Origin: Saprospiraceae bacterium
Lineage (GTDB): Bacteria > Bacteroidota > Bacteroidia > Chitinophagales > Saprospiraceae
Assembly: GCA_016714445.1 (NCBI GenBank)
Contig: JADJNF010000002.1
Coordinates: 218,361 to 282,360 of the forward strand
Length of the DNA: 64,000 nucleotides
Reading direction: 5' to 3'
Below are positions 16,566 to 26,025 of the stretch, one piece after another; positions within the stretch are counted from its first letter, which is position 1, and each line of letters starts with the position of its first letter. A program made the translations under genes and the position numbers. The notes beneath the pieces were generated by a model that was given only the letters and a program-made list of their open reading frames with translations, did no database searches and was not told the DNA's origin.

Positions 16566-17494
16566 ATTTCCTGCAAGCCTGATTGAATTTCTTTCTGATA
16601 AACCCTGATATAATCTATGTCCATGTAATTTGGGTAAACCGGTTTTTTTTCTTTGTGCTTGCGGCATTGGGATTGGTTGGCAATGACCTGAACGGGTTCC
16701 CCATAATTGGGAAAAGAAGGTTCCATCAGGTATTCGCCGGGCTTTATATTACAGTTATTGACCGGTCGGCCTTTGAGATCATAATATTTCGGTACATATC
16801 TGACCATAATGTCGTCAATGTAATACTTGATCATATGTGGTTCGTATTCCACACTGAATGTATGATATTCCTTTGAAAAATCTATATCAAAATCAATGAT
16901 TTTAGATTGGCTGCTATAACATGGAGCACCTTTTTTGGGGTTGTCATTGGGGCACTTGTCAGACATCCAGTTATGTATAGAAAACTCTATTTTTTCGGTT
17001 CCTTTGCAGATAAACTCAAAGATATCAATCTCTGTATTCCAACCAAATATCCAGAAAGCAGGCCATTGTTGTTTCCCCTTAGGCAATTTGCAGCGTATTT
17101 CGTATTTACTGTATGTTTTAAATTGCTGTTTGGAATGCACCACGCCTGAAGTATAATCAAAAGATTTACCAAACCATTCTCCTTTTATTTTATCTGTTTT
17201 AAGCTTCAGGATGCCATTTTCAAGGATACAATTTTCATCCCGATAAATATTTGCAGACACGTGGGTCCTGCAGAAAGCACAAGAATCAGGTTGAGAAACC
17301 GGACCGTAAGGATAAAAAGTGTACCATTTGGATGTGTCCAGTTTTTCTCCATTAAATTCATCATGAAATACAAGTTTATAATCCTCACTTACACACTGCT
17401 GCGACTGGTCAAGCAATACTTTCACCTTTTTTGCCTGAGCGGATACATGCCATGATAACAGAAATAATATACTAAATAACAGATACTTACACAT
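16550..17494 (-). CDS. Secreted glycoside hydrolase family 16 protein
   Basis: 314 residues with a cleavable signal peptide (MCKYLLFSILFLLSWHVSAQ). The GH16 catalytic motif E-x-D-x-x-E is present in NTEIDIFEF, after the conserved LPKGKQQWPAFWIFGW strand, and the final beta strand MDIDYIRVYQ is typical. GH16 enzymes cleave beta-1,3 or beta-1,4 glucans and galactans (laminarin, agar, carrageenan); substrate not assignable by eye. No T9SS tail, so it is probably periplasmic. Its start lies 3 bp after the recQ stop, so the two may share a transcript. Confidence 0.9.
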   Translation of the reverse strand: MCKYLLFSILFLLSWHVSAQAKKVKVLLDQSQQCVSEDYKLVFHDEFNGEKLDTSKWYTFYPYGPVSQPDSCAFCRTHVSANIYRDENCILENGILKLKTDKIKGEWFGKSFDYTSGVVHSKQQFKTYSKYEIRCKLPKGKQQWPAFWIFGWNTEIDIFEFICKGTEKIEFSIHNWMSDKCPNDNPKKGAPCYSSQSKIIDFDIDFSKEYHTFSVEYEPHMIKYYIDDIMVRYVPKYYDLKGRPVNNCNIKPGEYLMEPSFPNYGEPVQVIANQSQCRKHKEKKPVYPNYMDIDYIRVYQKEIQSGLQEIRMTK

Positions 17495-17497
17495 ATA

Positions 17498-19633
17498 TTA
17501 TTTTTTACTGCTTTTAATTATAACTGCCAGAGCAAGCCTGATCTTATGAAATTCAATCGGAGCTATCAAACGCTCCGCGATGGCTGCCAATGCCATTTCC
17601 TGACCTGTTTTATTCCACGCTTCCTGTACCAAACTTACTTCTTCCATTGAGACATATTTAAATATGTCTACAGGTTCATCCTTGGTATACAAATATGCCA
17701 AATGTGAATAAATGGTAGTTTCTGACATTTCTCTGGCTTTTGCAATTTCAGCCGGTGTAAATCCTTCTTTGTAAAGATCAAGTGTTTCGATGTATGTCTG
17801 TCCTTTTACATTTTTCACTATATCCTGCGACGCCAGAAAACCCTGGATGATGGCCAGAATATCTTTCCCATACTGTTCCATTTTAACCTTACCTATCCCT
17901 TCTACATTCAGGAGGTCTGCTGTAGTGGATGGTTTTGAAGCCACCACATTTTCGAAAACTTTATCGCTGAAAATAACGTAAGCCGGCACTTGTTTTTGTT
18001 TTGCCAGCTCTGACCGCCATTCCTTGAGCCGTTTCATGAGTTCATCTTCCAGCAGTAATTTCTTTTGTTTTGGCTTTTCCTTTTCGACTACAAGATTGGT
18101 GGAATTCAAGTCTACCAGCCTTACTTTTTTACCTTCAAAAAGCACTTCTTTGGTGAGTGGCGTTGATTTAAGCTTAAAATGATCGGTGTAATCTATTCGG
18201 ATATATCCCTGATTGATGAGTTGGGTGATGTATATTTTCCAATTGATAAAGGAGATATCTTTGCCGGCACCGAATGTTCTGATCTGATCGTATCCACCTT
18301 CCCGAACTTCTGCCCTGTAAGATCCGCGAAGCACATCTATCAATAGATTTAGACCAACATTTTCATTGCATCTGACTACTGCCGACAATGCTTTTTGTGC
18401 CGTTATCGTAGCATCTATACTTTTGGGTGGTGCCAGACAATTATCACAGTGGCGGCAAGGTTCTGATCTGAATTCACCAAAGTAGTTCAATACCAGATTT
18501 GTGCGGCATTCATTGGCGGAAGCATATTCCCACATGCGCTCCAGTTTTGCATACTGTACGGTTTTAAATTCTTCATTGGCCTGGCTGTCATCAATAAATT
18601 TTTTGAGCATGATATAATCTCCCCAACTATAAAAAAGCAATGCCTGAGCGGGAGTGCCATCTCTGCCCGCTCTGCCGATCTCCTGGTAATATCCTTCCAG
18701 ATTTTTGGGCATGGCATAATGAATGATCCAACGTATATTGCTTTTATCTATTCCCATCCCAAAGGCAATGGTGGCACAAATAAACTGAATTTTATCATCC
18801 TGAAAATCTTTCTGCACCCGCTTCCTGTCGTCAGCATCCATTCCTGCATGATAAAAATCACAATTAAATCCTGTCTGCCGGAGTTTAGCAGATAGTTTTT
18901 CTGTTTCCTTGCGGCTGAGACAATAGATAATGCCACTTTTTTCTTTGGCTTTCAATAAAAAATCGACAGTTTGTCTGTATTTCTGTTCTGCAGGCCGGGC
19001 TTCGGTGGTTATATTTTTTCGTTCAAAACTGGACACAAAAACTTCCGGATTATTCAGATGGAGCTGTCTGCAAATATCATTTTGGGTAGCTGCATCCGCT
19101 GTGGCAGTAAGCGCGATAAAAGGAACATGGGCAAATCCGTCCCTGATTTTATTGAGCAATACATAATCAGGTCTGAAATCATTGCCCCAAACAGAAACAC
19201 AGTGCGCTTCATCTATGGCAAACAGACTGATATCCAGTGATTTTAATAAAGCGGTAAACCCCGGTGCATTGATTCTTTCCGGTGAGACATACAACAATTT
19301 AATGTCACCCTTTATAAGCCTTTGTTCAGTTTCTACCTGTTCTGCACGGGACATGTTGGAATGAAAAGCAGCTACTTTGACGCCGGATAGATGCAGTGCA
19401 GTGACCTGGTCATTCATCAAAGCAATCAGGGGAGAAACCACTACAGTAAGACCCGGCAGCATCAAAGCCGGCAACTGATAACAAAGAGATTTACCTCCAC
19501 CAGTCGGCATAACCACCAGACTATCATGCCCTGCCAGCACATGGTCTATGATAGCACTCTGATCTGATCTGAATGAAGTAAACCCCCAGATATCTTTTAG
19601 TATGCTATATTTGTGCTGTTGTATGGAAGTCAT
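17498..19633 (-). CDS. recQ: ATP-dependent DNA helicase RecQ
   Basis: 711 residues. Superfamily 2 helicase core: Walker A MPTGGGKSLCYQLPA, DEAH box AIDEAHCVSVWGNDFRPDY, motif III ALTATAD and motif VI IGRAGRDG. This is followed by the RecQ zinc-binding Cys cluster (CRTNL, CRHCDNC), the winged-helix RQC domain and a C-terminal HRDC domain (LLNVEGIGKVKMEQYG). Unwinds DNA 3' to 5' in recombination and repair. The aromatic-rich loop has SVWGNDF where SQWGHDF is usual, a mild variant. Confidence 0.96.
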   Translation of the reverse strand: MTSIQQHKYSILKDIWGFTSFRSDQSAIIDHVLAGHDSLVVMPTGGGKSLCYQLPALMLPGLTVVVSPLIALMNDQVTALHLSGVKVAAFHSNMSRAEQVETEQRLIKGDIKLLYVSPERINAPGFTALLKSLDISLFAIDEAHCVSVWGNDFRPDYVLLNKIRDGFAHVPFIALTATADAATQNDICRQLHLNNPEVFVSSFERKNITTEARPAEQKYRQTVDFLLKAKEKSGIIYCLSRKETEKLSAKLRQTGFNCDFYHAGMDADDRKRVQKDFQDDKIQFICATIAFGMGIDKSNIRWIIHYAMPKNLEGYYQEIGRAGRDGTPAQALLFYSWGDYIMLKKFIDDSQANEEFKTVQYAKLERMWEYASANECRTNLVLNYFGEFRSEPCRHCDNCLAPPKSIDATITAQKALSAVVRCNENVGLNLLIDVLRGSYRAEVREGGYDQIRTFGAGKDISFINWKIYITQLINQGYIRIDYTDHFKLKSTPLTKEVLFEGKKVRLVDLNSTNLVVEKEKPKQKKLLLEDELMKRLKEWRSELAKQKQVPAYVIFSDKVFENVVASKPSTTADLLNVEGIGKVKMEQYGKDILAIIQGFLASQDIVKNVKGQTYIETLDLYKEGFTPAEIAKAREMSETTIYSHLAYLYTKDEPVDIFKYVSMEEVSLVQEAWNKTGQEMALAAIAERLIAPIEFHKIRLALAVIIKSSKK

Positions 19634-19653
19634 TGTGTAAGTTTTTTTACGAT

Positions 19654-19661
19654 CAAAAGTA
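19654..19661 (-). promoter_or_regulatory. -7 box TACTTTTG for recQ
   Basis: Minus-strand TACTTTTG, a perfect TAnnTTTG match, ends 21 bp upstream of the recQ ATG at 19633. Confidence 0.45.
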
Positions 19662-19681
19662 CAATTTTATTTTATACCGAC

Positions 19682-19730
19682 GGGGGGATATTTTTAGGAG
19701 GGGGGGGTTTTAGGCCAAAAAAAAAAAAAA
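19682..19730. repeat. Cluster of homopolymer tracts (G6, G8, A14)
   Basis: Six G at 19682-19687, eight G at 19700-19707 and fourteen A at 19717-19730 lie in 49 bp of the divergent gap between recQ and the 3-methyladenine glycosylase gene. The tract sits between the two start regions. Confidence 0.85.
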
Positions 19731-19765
19731 CACCAAAAATTTTGTAAACCTAACTCGAGTATAAG

Positions 19766-20407
19766 ATGGATCAAAATGTTCATGTATTGCCCCAAACTTT
19801 TTACCAAAGCACTGATGTAGTTCATTTGGCAAAACAACTTCTGGGCAAAATAGTCATAAGTGACATCGAAGGTAAAATCACTTCAGGAATCATAGTAGAA
19901 ACTGAAGCTTACCGTGGGCCTGATGACAAAGGATGCCATGCATACGGCGGCAGGTATACAGAAAGGACCAGGACCATGTATGCGATCGGAGGTACTGTGT
20001 ATGTATATATTTGTTACGGCATGCATCCGATGTTCAATGTAGTCACCGGCCCTGAAGGAGATGCTCATGCTATTCTGATCAGAGCGATAGAGCCACTGAA
20101 CGGCGCAGAGATCATGCTGGAAAGGAGAAACATGTCCTTTGCAAAAACTGATCTCACCAATGGTCCGGGAAAACTCGCTGTATCTCTGGGTATCACCAAA
20201 GAAATGAATGGCAGTCTGTTGTATGAAAAGGAATCAACAATATACATCAAATCAGGCAATATTGTCGTAGAAGAAAAAGATATTGTATCCGGTCCCCGGG
20301 TTGGGATGAGTGTTCATGTAGGTCCTTGCGCACACAGGCCGTGGCGATTTTACATCAGAGATAATCCGTGGGTGAGTAAACCGTTGGTTGTAAATTACAA
20401 GTGGTGA
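19766..20407 (+). CDS. DNA-3-methyladenine glycosylase (AAG/MPG family)
   Basis: 213-residue alkyladenine DNA glycosylase. Conserved blocks: DVVHLAKQLLGK, the catalytic Glu region GIIVETEAYRGPDD, HAYGGRYTERTRTMY, YVYICYGMHPMFNVV and LTNGPGKLAVSLGI. Removes 3-methyladenine, hypoxanthine and similar lesions to start base excision repair. Normal length. Divergent from recQ across a homopolymer-rich gap; a word-repeat region begins directly after its stop. Confidence 0.95.
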   Translation: MDQNVHVLPQTFYQSTDVVHLAKQLLGKIVISDIEGKITSGIIVETEAYRGPDDKGCHAYGGRYTERTRTMYAIGGTVYVYICYGMHPMFNVVTGPEGDAHAILIRAIEPLNGAEIMLERRNMSFAKTDLTNGPGKLAVSLGITKEMNGSLLYEKESTIYIKSGNIVVEEKDIVSGPRVGMSVHVGPCAHRPWRFYIRDNPWVSKPLVVNYKW

Positions 20408-20505
20408 AAATTAATGGGTGAATTAGAGAATGGAAGAAGAAATGAATGGGAGAATGATTAAATGAGTGAGTGTTCGAATGAATGAGTGCCTGAACTATTA
20501 TTTTA
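20408..20505. repeat. Degenerate GAATGA/GAGTGA word array
   Basis: Directly after the glycosylase stop the sequence is made of variants of GAATGA, GAGTGA and GAATGG for about 95 bp. Purine-rich, no ORF of note. Similar in style to the arrays at 11.3 and 51.3 kb, but with different words. Confidence 0.55.
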
Positions 20506-20556
20506 TTAATTTGGGGCTGAATTGGCTGGATGAATAGGGTTCATTAAATATACCTT

Positions 20557-20594
20557 AAAAAAAATACCCGAACTGACATTCATCAATCCGGGCA
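20557..20594 (-). terminator. Rho-independent terminator of ftsK
   Basis: On the minus strand TGCCCGGA (from 20594) pairs with TTCGGGTA (to 20565), an 8-bp stem with two G-U pairs, followed by eight T. It lies 26 bp past the ftsK stop. Confidence 0.65.
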
Positions 20595-20619
20595 TTTTAG
20601 GGTCTTAAAAAAAATATTC

Positions 20620-23148
20620 TTATCTGTTTCTGAGCGATGTCAGAAAGTTGTTCAATTCATCTATGGAGTAAAAAAGCACTTCTCTTGGTTTGCTTCCCTG
20701 TGCAGGCCCTACTATGCCCAACTGTTCCATCTGATCCATGATCCTTCCCGCTCTGTTGTACCCCAACTGCATCTTGCGCTGTATCAATGAAGTGGAACCG
20801 TGCTGCGCAGAAATGATCAATCTGGCTGCTTCATCAAAATTTTCGTCCAGGTCAGAAATTTTAAGATCAGAATTTCCTGCTCCTTCATCATCATTTTTGT
20901 ACTCCGGAAGATAGAATGGTTCAGCAAAGCCCTGCTGGTCAGCGATATGCTTGATCACATTTTCTACTTCAGGTGTATCGACAAAAGCACACTGAAGTCT
21001 GATATTGGTACTTCCTATTGACAACAACATATCTCCTGCACCAATCAGCTGATCTGCTCCGCCTCCGTCAAGAATCGTTCTGGAGTCTATTTTTGATGTC
21101 ACTTTGAAAGCAAGTCTTGCAGGGAAATTGGCTTTGATTATTCCCGTAATGATATTGACGGACGGACGCTGTGTAGCTATGATCAGGTGGATTCCAATGG
21201 CTCTCGCCAATTGTGCCAACCTGGCTATGGGCAATTCAACTTCTTTGCCTGCAGTCATAATAAGGTCAGCAAACTCATCTATTACCAATACGATATATGG
21301 TAAAAACTTGTGGCCTTCCTTAGGACTCAGTTTTCTGTCCGTAAATTTTTCATTGTATTCATTCAGATTACGAACCCTTGCCTTTTTCAGCAAATCATAT
21401 CTGTTGTCCATCTCTACACATAGTGAATTTAGTGTATTGATCACTTTGCTTGTCTCCGTGATGATAGGTTCATCCTGATCCGGTAAAAACGCCAGGTAAT
21501 GCTGATCCAGGTGTCCATAAGGAAACAACTCTACCTTTTTGGGATCTATAAGTACCAGTTTTACCTGTGACGGATGTTTTTTATAGAGAAGAGACATCAG
21601 GATGGCATTGATACCTACTGATTTTCCCTGACCAGTAGCACCTGCCACCAATAAGTGCGGCATTTTGGCCAGATCTGCCACAAAAACTTCATTTGAAATC
21701 GTTTTTCCCAATGCGATAGGAAGCGCCATTTTTGTCTGGGTAAATTTTTCAGACATGAGCAACTCCTTCAGAGAAACGATCTGTTTATTTTTATTAGGTA
21801 CTTCAATACCTATCGTGCCCTTACCGGGAATAGGTGCAATGATTCTGATACCCAAAGCGGACAAACTCAAGGCTATATCATCTTCGAGATTTTTAATCTT
21901 AGATATCTTAACACCCGGAGCAGGTACAATTTCGTATAACGTTACGGTTGGCCCTATTGTAGCCCGGATTTTAGTGATTTCAATTTTATAATTGAGTAAT
22001 GTTGCTATGATCTGATCTTTGTTGGCTTCCAGTTCAGATCTGTCCACTTCGACTTTCTGATCTGCATAATCCAGTAAAAGGTCGATCGAAGGCATTTTAA
22101 ATCTGGACAAATCTGCGGTAGGATCATAAGGTTCCATATCATCTTCCAGCTTGATCGCTTCTATTTCCGTTTCAGGAGCGACAGGAACTTTAGCCAGTAT
22201 TGGGCCTACTTCATCAAAATCAAATTTTGATACATCAGACTTCGCTTCATCATGCCCAAAGTCCAGTTCGAGATCAGGATTGGTATTGTATGAAGCGGCT
22301 TTTGCAGATGCTGCTGCTGCAGGAAGATCAAACTCCAGTTCGTGGCGATTTGATCCATCCTTTGCGTCAGCGGTGTTGGTCGGTGGGATGGCCCCCTCCC
22401 GGCCTTGGGAACCGGAGGGCCTTAAAGTCTGTAAAAATAATTCTTCTATATCGTCCGTCAGATTTTCAACGGTGCTTTTTCCTTTTTTAGGTTTTATTTC
22501 TGATTCTTCCATTCCTTTGAAAAAATCCATGGAGATGGATGGCATACTAATACCGGCCAAAGGATTACTGAAAGTCAGATTATCAAAATTGGGATTAAAT
22601 CTCCACATTATGTAGGCGCCCATGGTAAACAGCAACAGGAAAAACAATCCTATCTGGCCAATAAAATTTGTCAGCCAGAAACAAGTACTTTCGCCGAATG
22701 CACCTCCCCAAGTAAACTCAGACCTTCGGAATACGAACTCCAGCACCAGGGAAAAAAATGCCATGATTACAAAAGAGTTTCTTGCAAAAATCATAAATGG
22801 TATGAGTGATCTTCTTCTGACGAGATCCAAACCCAATCTGATGAGCAGTACAACAAAGATCATGGAAGGAAGACCAAATCCCCAATAAAAAAACATATTG
22901 GAAATAATGGCACCTAATCTACCCAGCCAATTCTGAACACTCAGGTCGCCCTGCATCAGCATACCCCATGAAAATCTCAAAACTTTATCCTGGTCCATCT
23001 TCCATGTATAGAGGTAGGATACAAATGCAATAGCAAGATAGATCGCTGCAAGGATAAGAATTACACCAAATATTTTGGGCAATCTTTCATCACGCCAGTT
23101 GAAGCGGGGTTTGGCGCTGTCTTTCGGTTTTTGCTTTTTGGAAGCCAT
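20620..23148 (-). CDS. ftsK: DNA translocase FtsK/SpoIIIE
   Basis: 842 residues. Four N-terminal membrane spans (about 25-170), an acidic linker (about 190-340), then the RecA-like motor with Walker A GATGQGKSVGINA and Walker B IVLVIDEFADLIM, and a C-terminal gamma winged-helix domain (SLIQRKMQLGYNRAGRIMDQME). Anchored at the septum, it pumps chromosomal DNA and activates dimer resolution during division. The linker is short, as usual in Bacteroidota. A terminator follows the gene. Confidence 0.96.
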   Translation of the reverse strand: MASKKQKPKDSAKPRFNWRDERLPKIFGVILILAAIYLAIAFVSYLYTWKMDQDKVLRFSWGMLMQGDLSVQNWLGRLGAIISNMFFYWGFGLPSMIFVVLLIRLGLDLVRRRSLIPFMIFARNSFVIMAFFSLVLEFVFRRSEFTWGGAFGESTCFWLTNFIGQIGLFFLLLFTMGAYIMWRFNPNFDNLTFSNPLAGISMPSISMDFFKGMEESEIKPKKGKSTVENLTDDIEELFLQTLRPSGSQGREGAIPPTNTADAKDGSNRHELEFDLPAAAASAKAASYNTNPDLELDFGHDEAKSDVSKFDFDEVGPILAKVPVAPETEIEAIKLEDDMEPYDPTADLSRFKMPSIDLLLDYADQKVEVDRSELEANKDQIIATLLNYKIEITKIRATIGPTVTLYEIVPAPGVKISKIKNLEDDIALSLSALGIRIIAPIPGKGTIGIEVPNKNKQIVSLKELLMSEKFTQTKMALPIALGKTISNEVFVADLAKMPHLLVAGATGQGKSVGINAILMSLLYKKHPSQVKLVLIDPKKVELFPYGHLDQHYLAFLPDQDEPIITETSKVINTLNSLCVEMDNRYDLLKKARVRNLNEYNEKFTDRKLSPKEGHKFLPYIVLVIDEFADLIMTAGKEVELPIARLAQLARAIGIHLIIATQRPSVNIITGIIKANFPARLAFKVTSKIDSRTILDGGGADQLIGAGDMLLSIGSTNIRLQCAFVDTPEVENVIKHIADQQGFAEPFYLPEYKNDDEGAGNSDLKISDLDENFDEAARLIISAQHGSTSLIQRKMQLGYNRAGRIMDQMEQLGIVGPAQGSKPREVLFYSIDELNNFLTSLRNR

Positions 23149-23541
23149 ACTTGAATCGGTTTTTTAAAATAAATACTCCTGTTTCACTCAAATCATTTCG
23201 TTAACCCAAAAGACAAAGACAAAACAGCAAAACAGGCATCGTAAAAAGGCCGAAGTTAATGTCAGGTATGCTGTAAAATTATCCTTATAAAATTTTTTGT
23301 ATTTAATATATGTCCTACTGGAATGAAATAATTTCAGGACAAAGATAAATGGAATAATTTTCATATTAAAATAATTTGTAATATATTTTTATCATCATAT
23401 CAATATTATACAATTAATATAATAATGTAATATTTAAAAGTATCTCAATTTCATGGGGTTATCCATTTTATGCTTTGTTCTATCCTCATTAAAAAACCTA
23501 ATGATTATAGTCATCCCTGAAGTTAAAAATTTAAAATCATC
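23149..23541. other. AT-rich divergent intergenic region
   Basis: About 390 bp between ftsK and the saccharopine dehydrogenase gene with no ORF worth calling. It is very AT-rich (especially 23330-23440) and presumably holds the ftsK promoter and upstream regulatory DNA of the dehydrogenase gene. No hairpin, repeat or RNA gene recognised. Confidence 0.6.
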
Positions 23542-23549
23542 TATATTTG
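23542..23549 (+). promoter_or_regulatory. -7 box TATATTTG
   Basis: Perfect TAnnTTTG box, with predicted transcription start near 23556 and the ATG at 23616. It argues that the real start is ATG 23616 and not the in-frame TTG at 23547, which lies inside this box. Confidence 0.6.
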
Positions 23550-23615
23550 CGGCAATTTTACCGGAATAGCCAAAAAAAGCAGTTCCGTTTTATCCTAACC
23601 AAACCAAATAACATC

Positions 23616-24752
23616 ATGAACGCGCACATTTTTATTGCCGGAAGCGGCGGTATAGGTCAGGCAGTAGGCCTTATTTTATCCGAATCTACAGCATTTAAAG
23701 CTACCATTTATTTTGGAGATGTATATCAGCAGGCCATAGATACAGCCATACAGTTTGTAACCGAAGGCTGCAGCCACAGCACCCAACTCCACGGTGTACT
23801 TATGCCTAAGGAAGGCAGTAATGAATATATAGATGAAGTACTTAAAAAATGTGATATCATTCTCGACTGCCTGCCCGGAAATCAAGCGCCACGTATGGCT
23901 TCCCTGGCAAAACAACACCATTGCCACTATGCAAACCTGACCGAATATGTACAGGAGACCAAAGATGTCATTGAGATTTCCAAAGATGCTGACACCGCTT
24001 TTGTGCTCCAGACAGGTTTAGCCCCGGGCTTCATAAATGTATTGGCGCACAAACTGTATGAAGAGTTCCGCGAAGATTTTGGAGTGGACATTGTCAACAG
24101 CATGCATATGAAAGTAGGCGCCATCAGTAAAAATGCGCCATCACCCCATTATTATGCCTTCACCTGGAGTCCGATAGGTGTGGCTACCGAATATCTCAAA
24201 GATGCTGAAATTGTAAGAAACTTCAAAAAAATAAAAGTACCTGCCCTTTCCGGTCTGGAGCGACTTATCATCGATGGCGATGAGTATGAAGACAATTTTA
24301 CTTCCGGTGGTGCCGCTGACTTCCCTGATGCATTTGCCGGTAAGGTCAAAGACCTGGATTATAAAACGATCCGATATCCTGGTCATTATCAATGGGTAAA
24401 AAATACCATGTCTACCATTGCCAATAGCGATGACCGCATCAAAGCACTGGAAAACATCATGCTCGAAAACATACCCAGTGTAGAAGATGATGTCGTAGTA
24501 GTGTATGCATCGGTAGAAGGGAAAGACATAAACGGCAGGTTGAGACGCAAAGAGAAGTCGTACAAAATTTTCCCATCCATGGTGGGTAAAAAAAGACTGC
24601 GCGCTATACAGACCTCTACCGCAGCGCCACTTTGTGAAGTTGCTTATATGTTATTGACCCATCCGTGGAAAGGTACCATATTGCAAAGTCAGCTTTCAAC
24701 GAGAGATTTTCTGAATGGGCCATTTGTGACGGCTATATATGGGAAGTATTGA
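23616..24752 (+). CDS. Saccharopine dehydrogenase family NADP-binding protein
   Basis: 378 residues from ATG 23616. The N-terminal Rossmann fold has IFIAGSGGIGQAVG; the C-terminal part has LQTGLAPGFINVLAH and the long beta-rich saccharopine-dehydrogenase-like domain. The family covers saccharopine dehydrogenase/reductase (lysine metabolism), carboxynorspermidine dehydrogenase and similar enzymes; the exact substrate cannot be fixed by eye. The frame is open to a TTG at 23547, but that overlaps the promoter and the Rossmann strand normally begins within a few residues of the start. Transcribed alone. Confidence 0.85.
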   Translation: MNAHIFIAGSGGIGQAVGLILSESTAFKATIYFGDVYQQAIDTAIQFVTEGCSHSTQLHGVLMPKEGSNEYIDEVLKKCDIILDCLPGNQAPRMASLAKQHHCHYANLTEYVQETKDVIEISKDADTAFVLQTGLAPGFINVLAHKLYEEFREDFGVDIVNSMHMKVGAISKNAPSPHYYAFTWSPIGVATEYLKDAEIVRNFKKIKVPALSGLERLIIDGDEYEDNFTSGGAADFPDAFAGKVKDLDYKTIRYPGHYQWVKNTMSTIANSDDRIKALENIMLENIPSVEDDVVVVYASVEGKDINGRLRRKEKSYKIFPSMVGKKRLRAIQTSTAAPLCEVAYMLLTHPWKGTILQSQLSTRDFLNGPFVTAIYGKY

Positions 24753-24950
24753 TGGTGGTGGTTTCGTAACGATTTCAATAGTCTGAATTTCTTCATCATG
24801 GAGAATATATTCTATTGCATTGATAAACAATGGAGTAAAATAACTGAATAATTGAAGTCAGTATAGATTACCATTTTTAAAAGCAAAAATGCAATGTTGT
24901 CTCATCCAATTACTTTTTGATAAAAAAAGTGGTTTGATCAGGAGAAAAAT

Positions 24951-25007
24951 ATGAAAACAAAACTAACTTTACTTAAAATTAAGACTAATCACTATGTGGG
25001 CAACTAA
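24951..25007 (+). CDS. Possible 18-codon leader ORF overlapping porP/sprF
   Basis: ATG 24951 encodes MKTKLTLLKIKTNHYVGN and stops at 25005-25007, overlapping the next gene's ATG (24994) by 14 bp in another frame. It is preceded by AGGAG at 24941-24945, the clearest Shine-Dalgarno-like sequence noticed in the window, 5 bp from the ATG. It may couple ribosomes into the PorP/SprF start, or be chance. Alternatively the SD could mark the true N-terminus if a frameshift were present. Confidence 0.3.
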   Translation: MKTKLTLLKIKTNHYVGN

Positions 25008-25992
25008 ATTTTTATTAATTTTTATGATTTTAGCACCTCTTCTTGAAAGTAAGAGCCAGGATATACACTTAACAGACTACAAAACTTTTTCCAATTTTTT
25101 TAACCCTGCCCAGACAGGTGACTACTTAGGATATGTAAAAGTACAGGCATCTACCAGGACCCAATATGAAAGAACATATGAACAAGGAATGATTGGTACA
25201 CAGTTTAATGCTTTTTCGCCCATCAGTAAAAAACACTGGATAGGTGTTGGCCTGAATTTCGTTTATGATCGCTCCGGTTCGTTGTCACTTGAGGCTACAG
25301 GTGGAGATTTACTTTTGGCTTATCATATCCCTTTAGGAAAAAAACAAAATCAAACCATTAGTATTGGAGGAAGTTATGGATTTGCATCTATTGGGGCTGA
25401 TACTAAAAACTATAAAAGTGAAAATACCATATTGGGTAATTTTGATCCGGACAAATTGGCGTTAAGTACCCTAAATACACAGATATTTTCAAGTAGTGCA
25501 GGTATATATTTTAAATCAAAGATACTAAAAATACATTTATTGAAAGCCGGAATTTCTATCATCAGACTGAATTCTCCGGTTTTCAGCGTGCTTGGAAATA
25601 AATCTGAAGCCAGCTGGGGCAAACGATTAAATGTATTTGTCTCATATAAACATACTATTAATAAAATGATTCAAATAGAACCAGCTATTTACTTCTCTCA
25701 ATCTGAAAATCAAAACAATATTAATTTACAAATTCTTTCTGAGTGGAAATTAACAAAAAAAAATAATTGGAAAGCGGTCATAGGAATAGCTCAAAGATGG
25801 GATGAATCCACTGATTTTATCACGGGATATAAAACCGAAAATCTATATATCAGTCTGGCTTTTGATATACTTTCTTCATCATCTGTCGGAGTGTTGAGTA
25901 ACCCGGGCGCCATTGAGCTGGGAGGTTACTACATCTTTTATAAAAATACCAAACCCAAAATTAAACCCACCATATTTTGTCCTAAACTATAA
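24994..25992 (+). CDS. PorP/SprF family type IX secretion membrane protein
   Basis: 332 residues with a signal peptide (to about residue 22), then the typical PorP/SprF opening: QDIHLTDYKTFSNFFNPAQTG and TRTQYERTYEQGMIGTQFNA. The rest is an outer-membrane beta-barrel with alternating strands ending in ELGGYYIFYK. PorP/SprF proteins help secrete or anchor specific T9SS substrates, usually encoded next door. Here the substrate is probably the giant PKD/CHU_C protein two genes downstream. The start may be translationally coupled to an 18-codon ORF. Confidence 0.93.
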   Translation: MWATKFLLIFMILAPLLESKSQDIHLTDYKTFSNFFNPAQTGDYLGYVKVQASTRTQYERTYEQGMIGTQFNAFSPISKKHWIGVGLNFVYDRSGSLSLEATGGDLLLAYHIPLGKKQNQTISIGGSYGFASIGADTKNYKSENTILGNFDPDKLALSTLNTQIFSSSAGIYFKSKILKIHLLKAGISIIRLNSPVFSVLGNKSEASWGKRLNVFVSYKHTINKMIQIEPAIYFSQSENQNNINLQILSEWKLTKKNNWKAVIGIAQRWDESTDFITGYKTENLYISLAFDILSSSSVGVLSNPGAIELGGYYIFYKNTKPKIKPTIFCPKL

Positions 25993-26025
25993 TATTAATG
26001 AACATCACTTCAATTTGAATAAATC

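Noticed and set aside
23547..23615. TTG start for the saccharopine dehydrogenase-like protein
   Set aside because: The TTG is inside the TATATTTG promoter box and the extension lacks conserved features.
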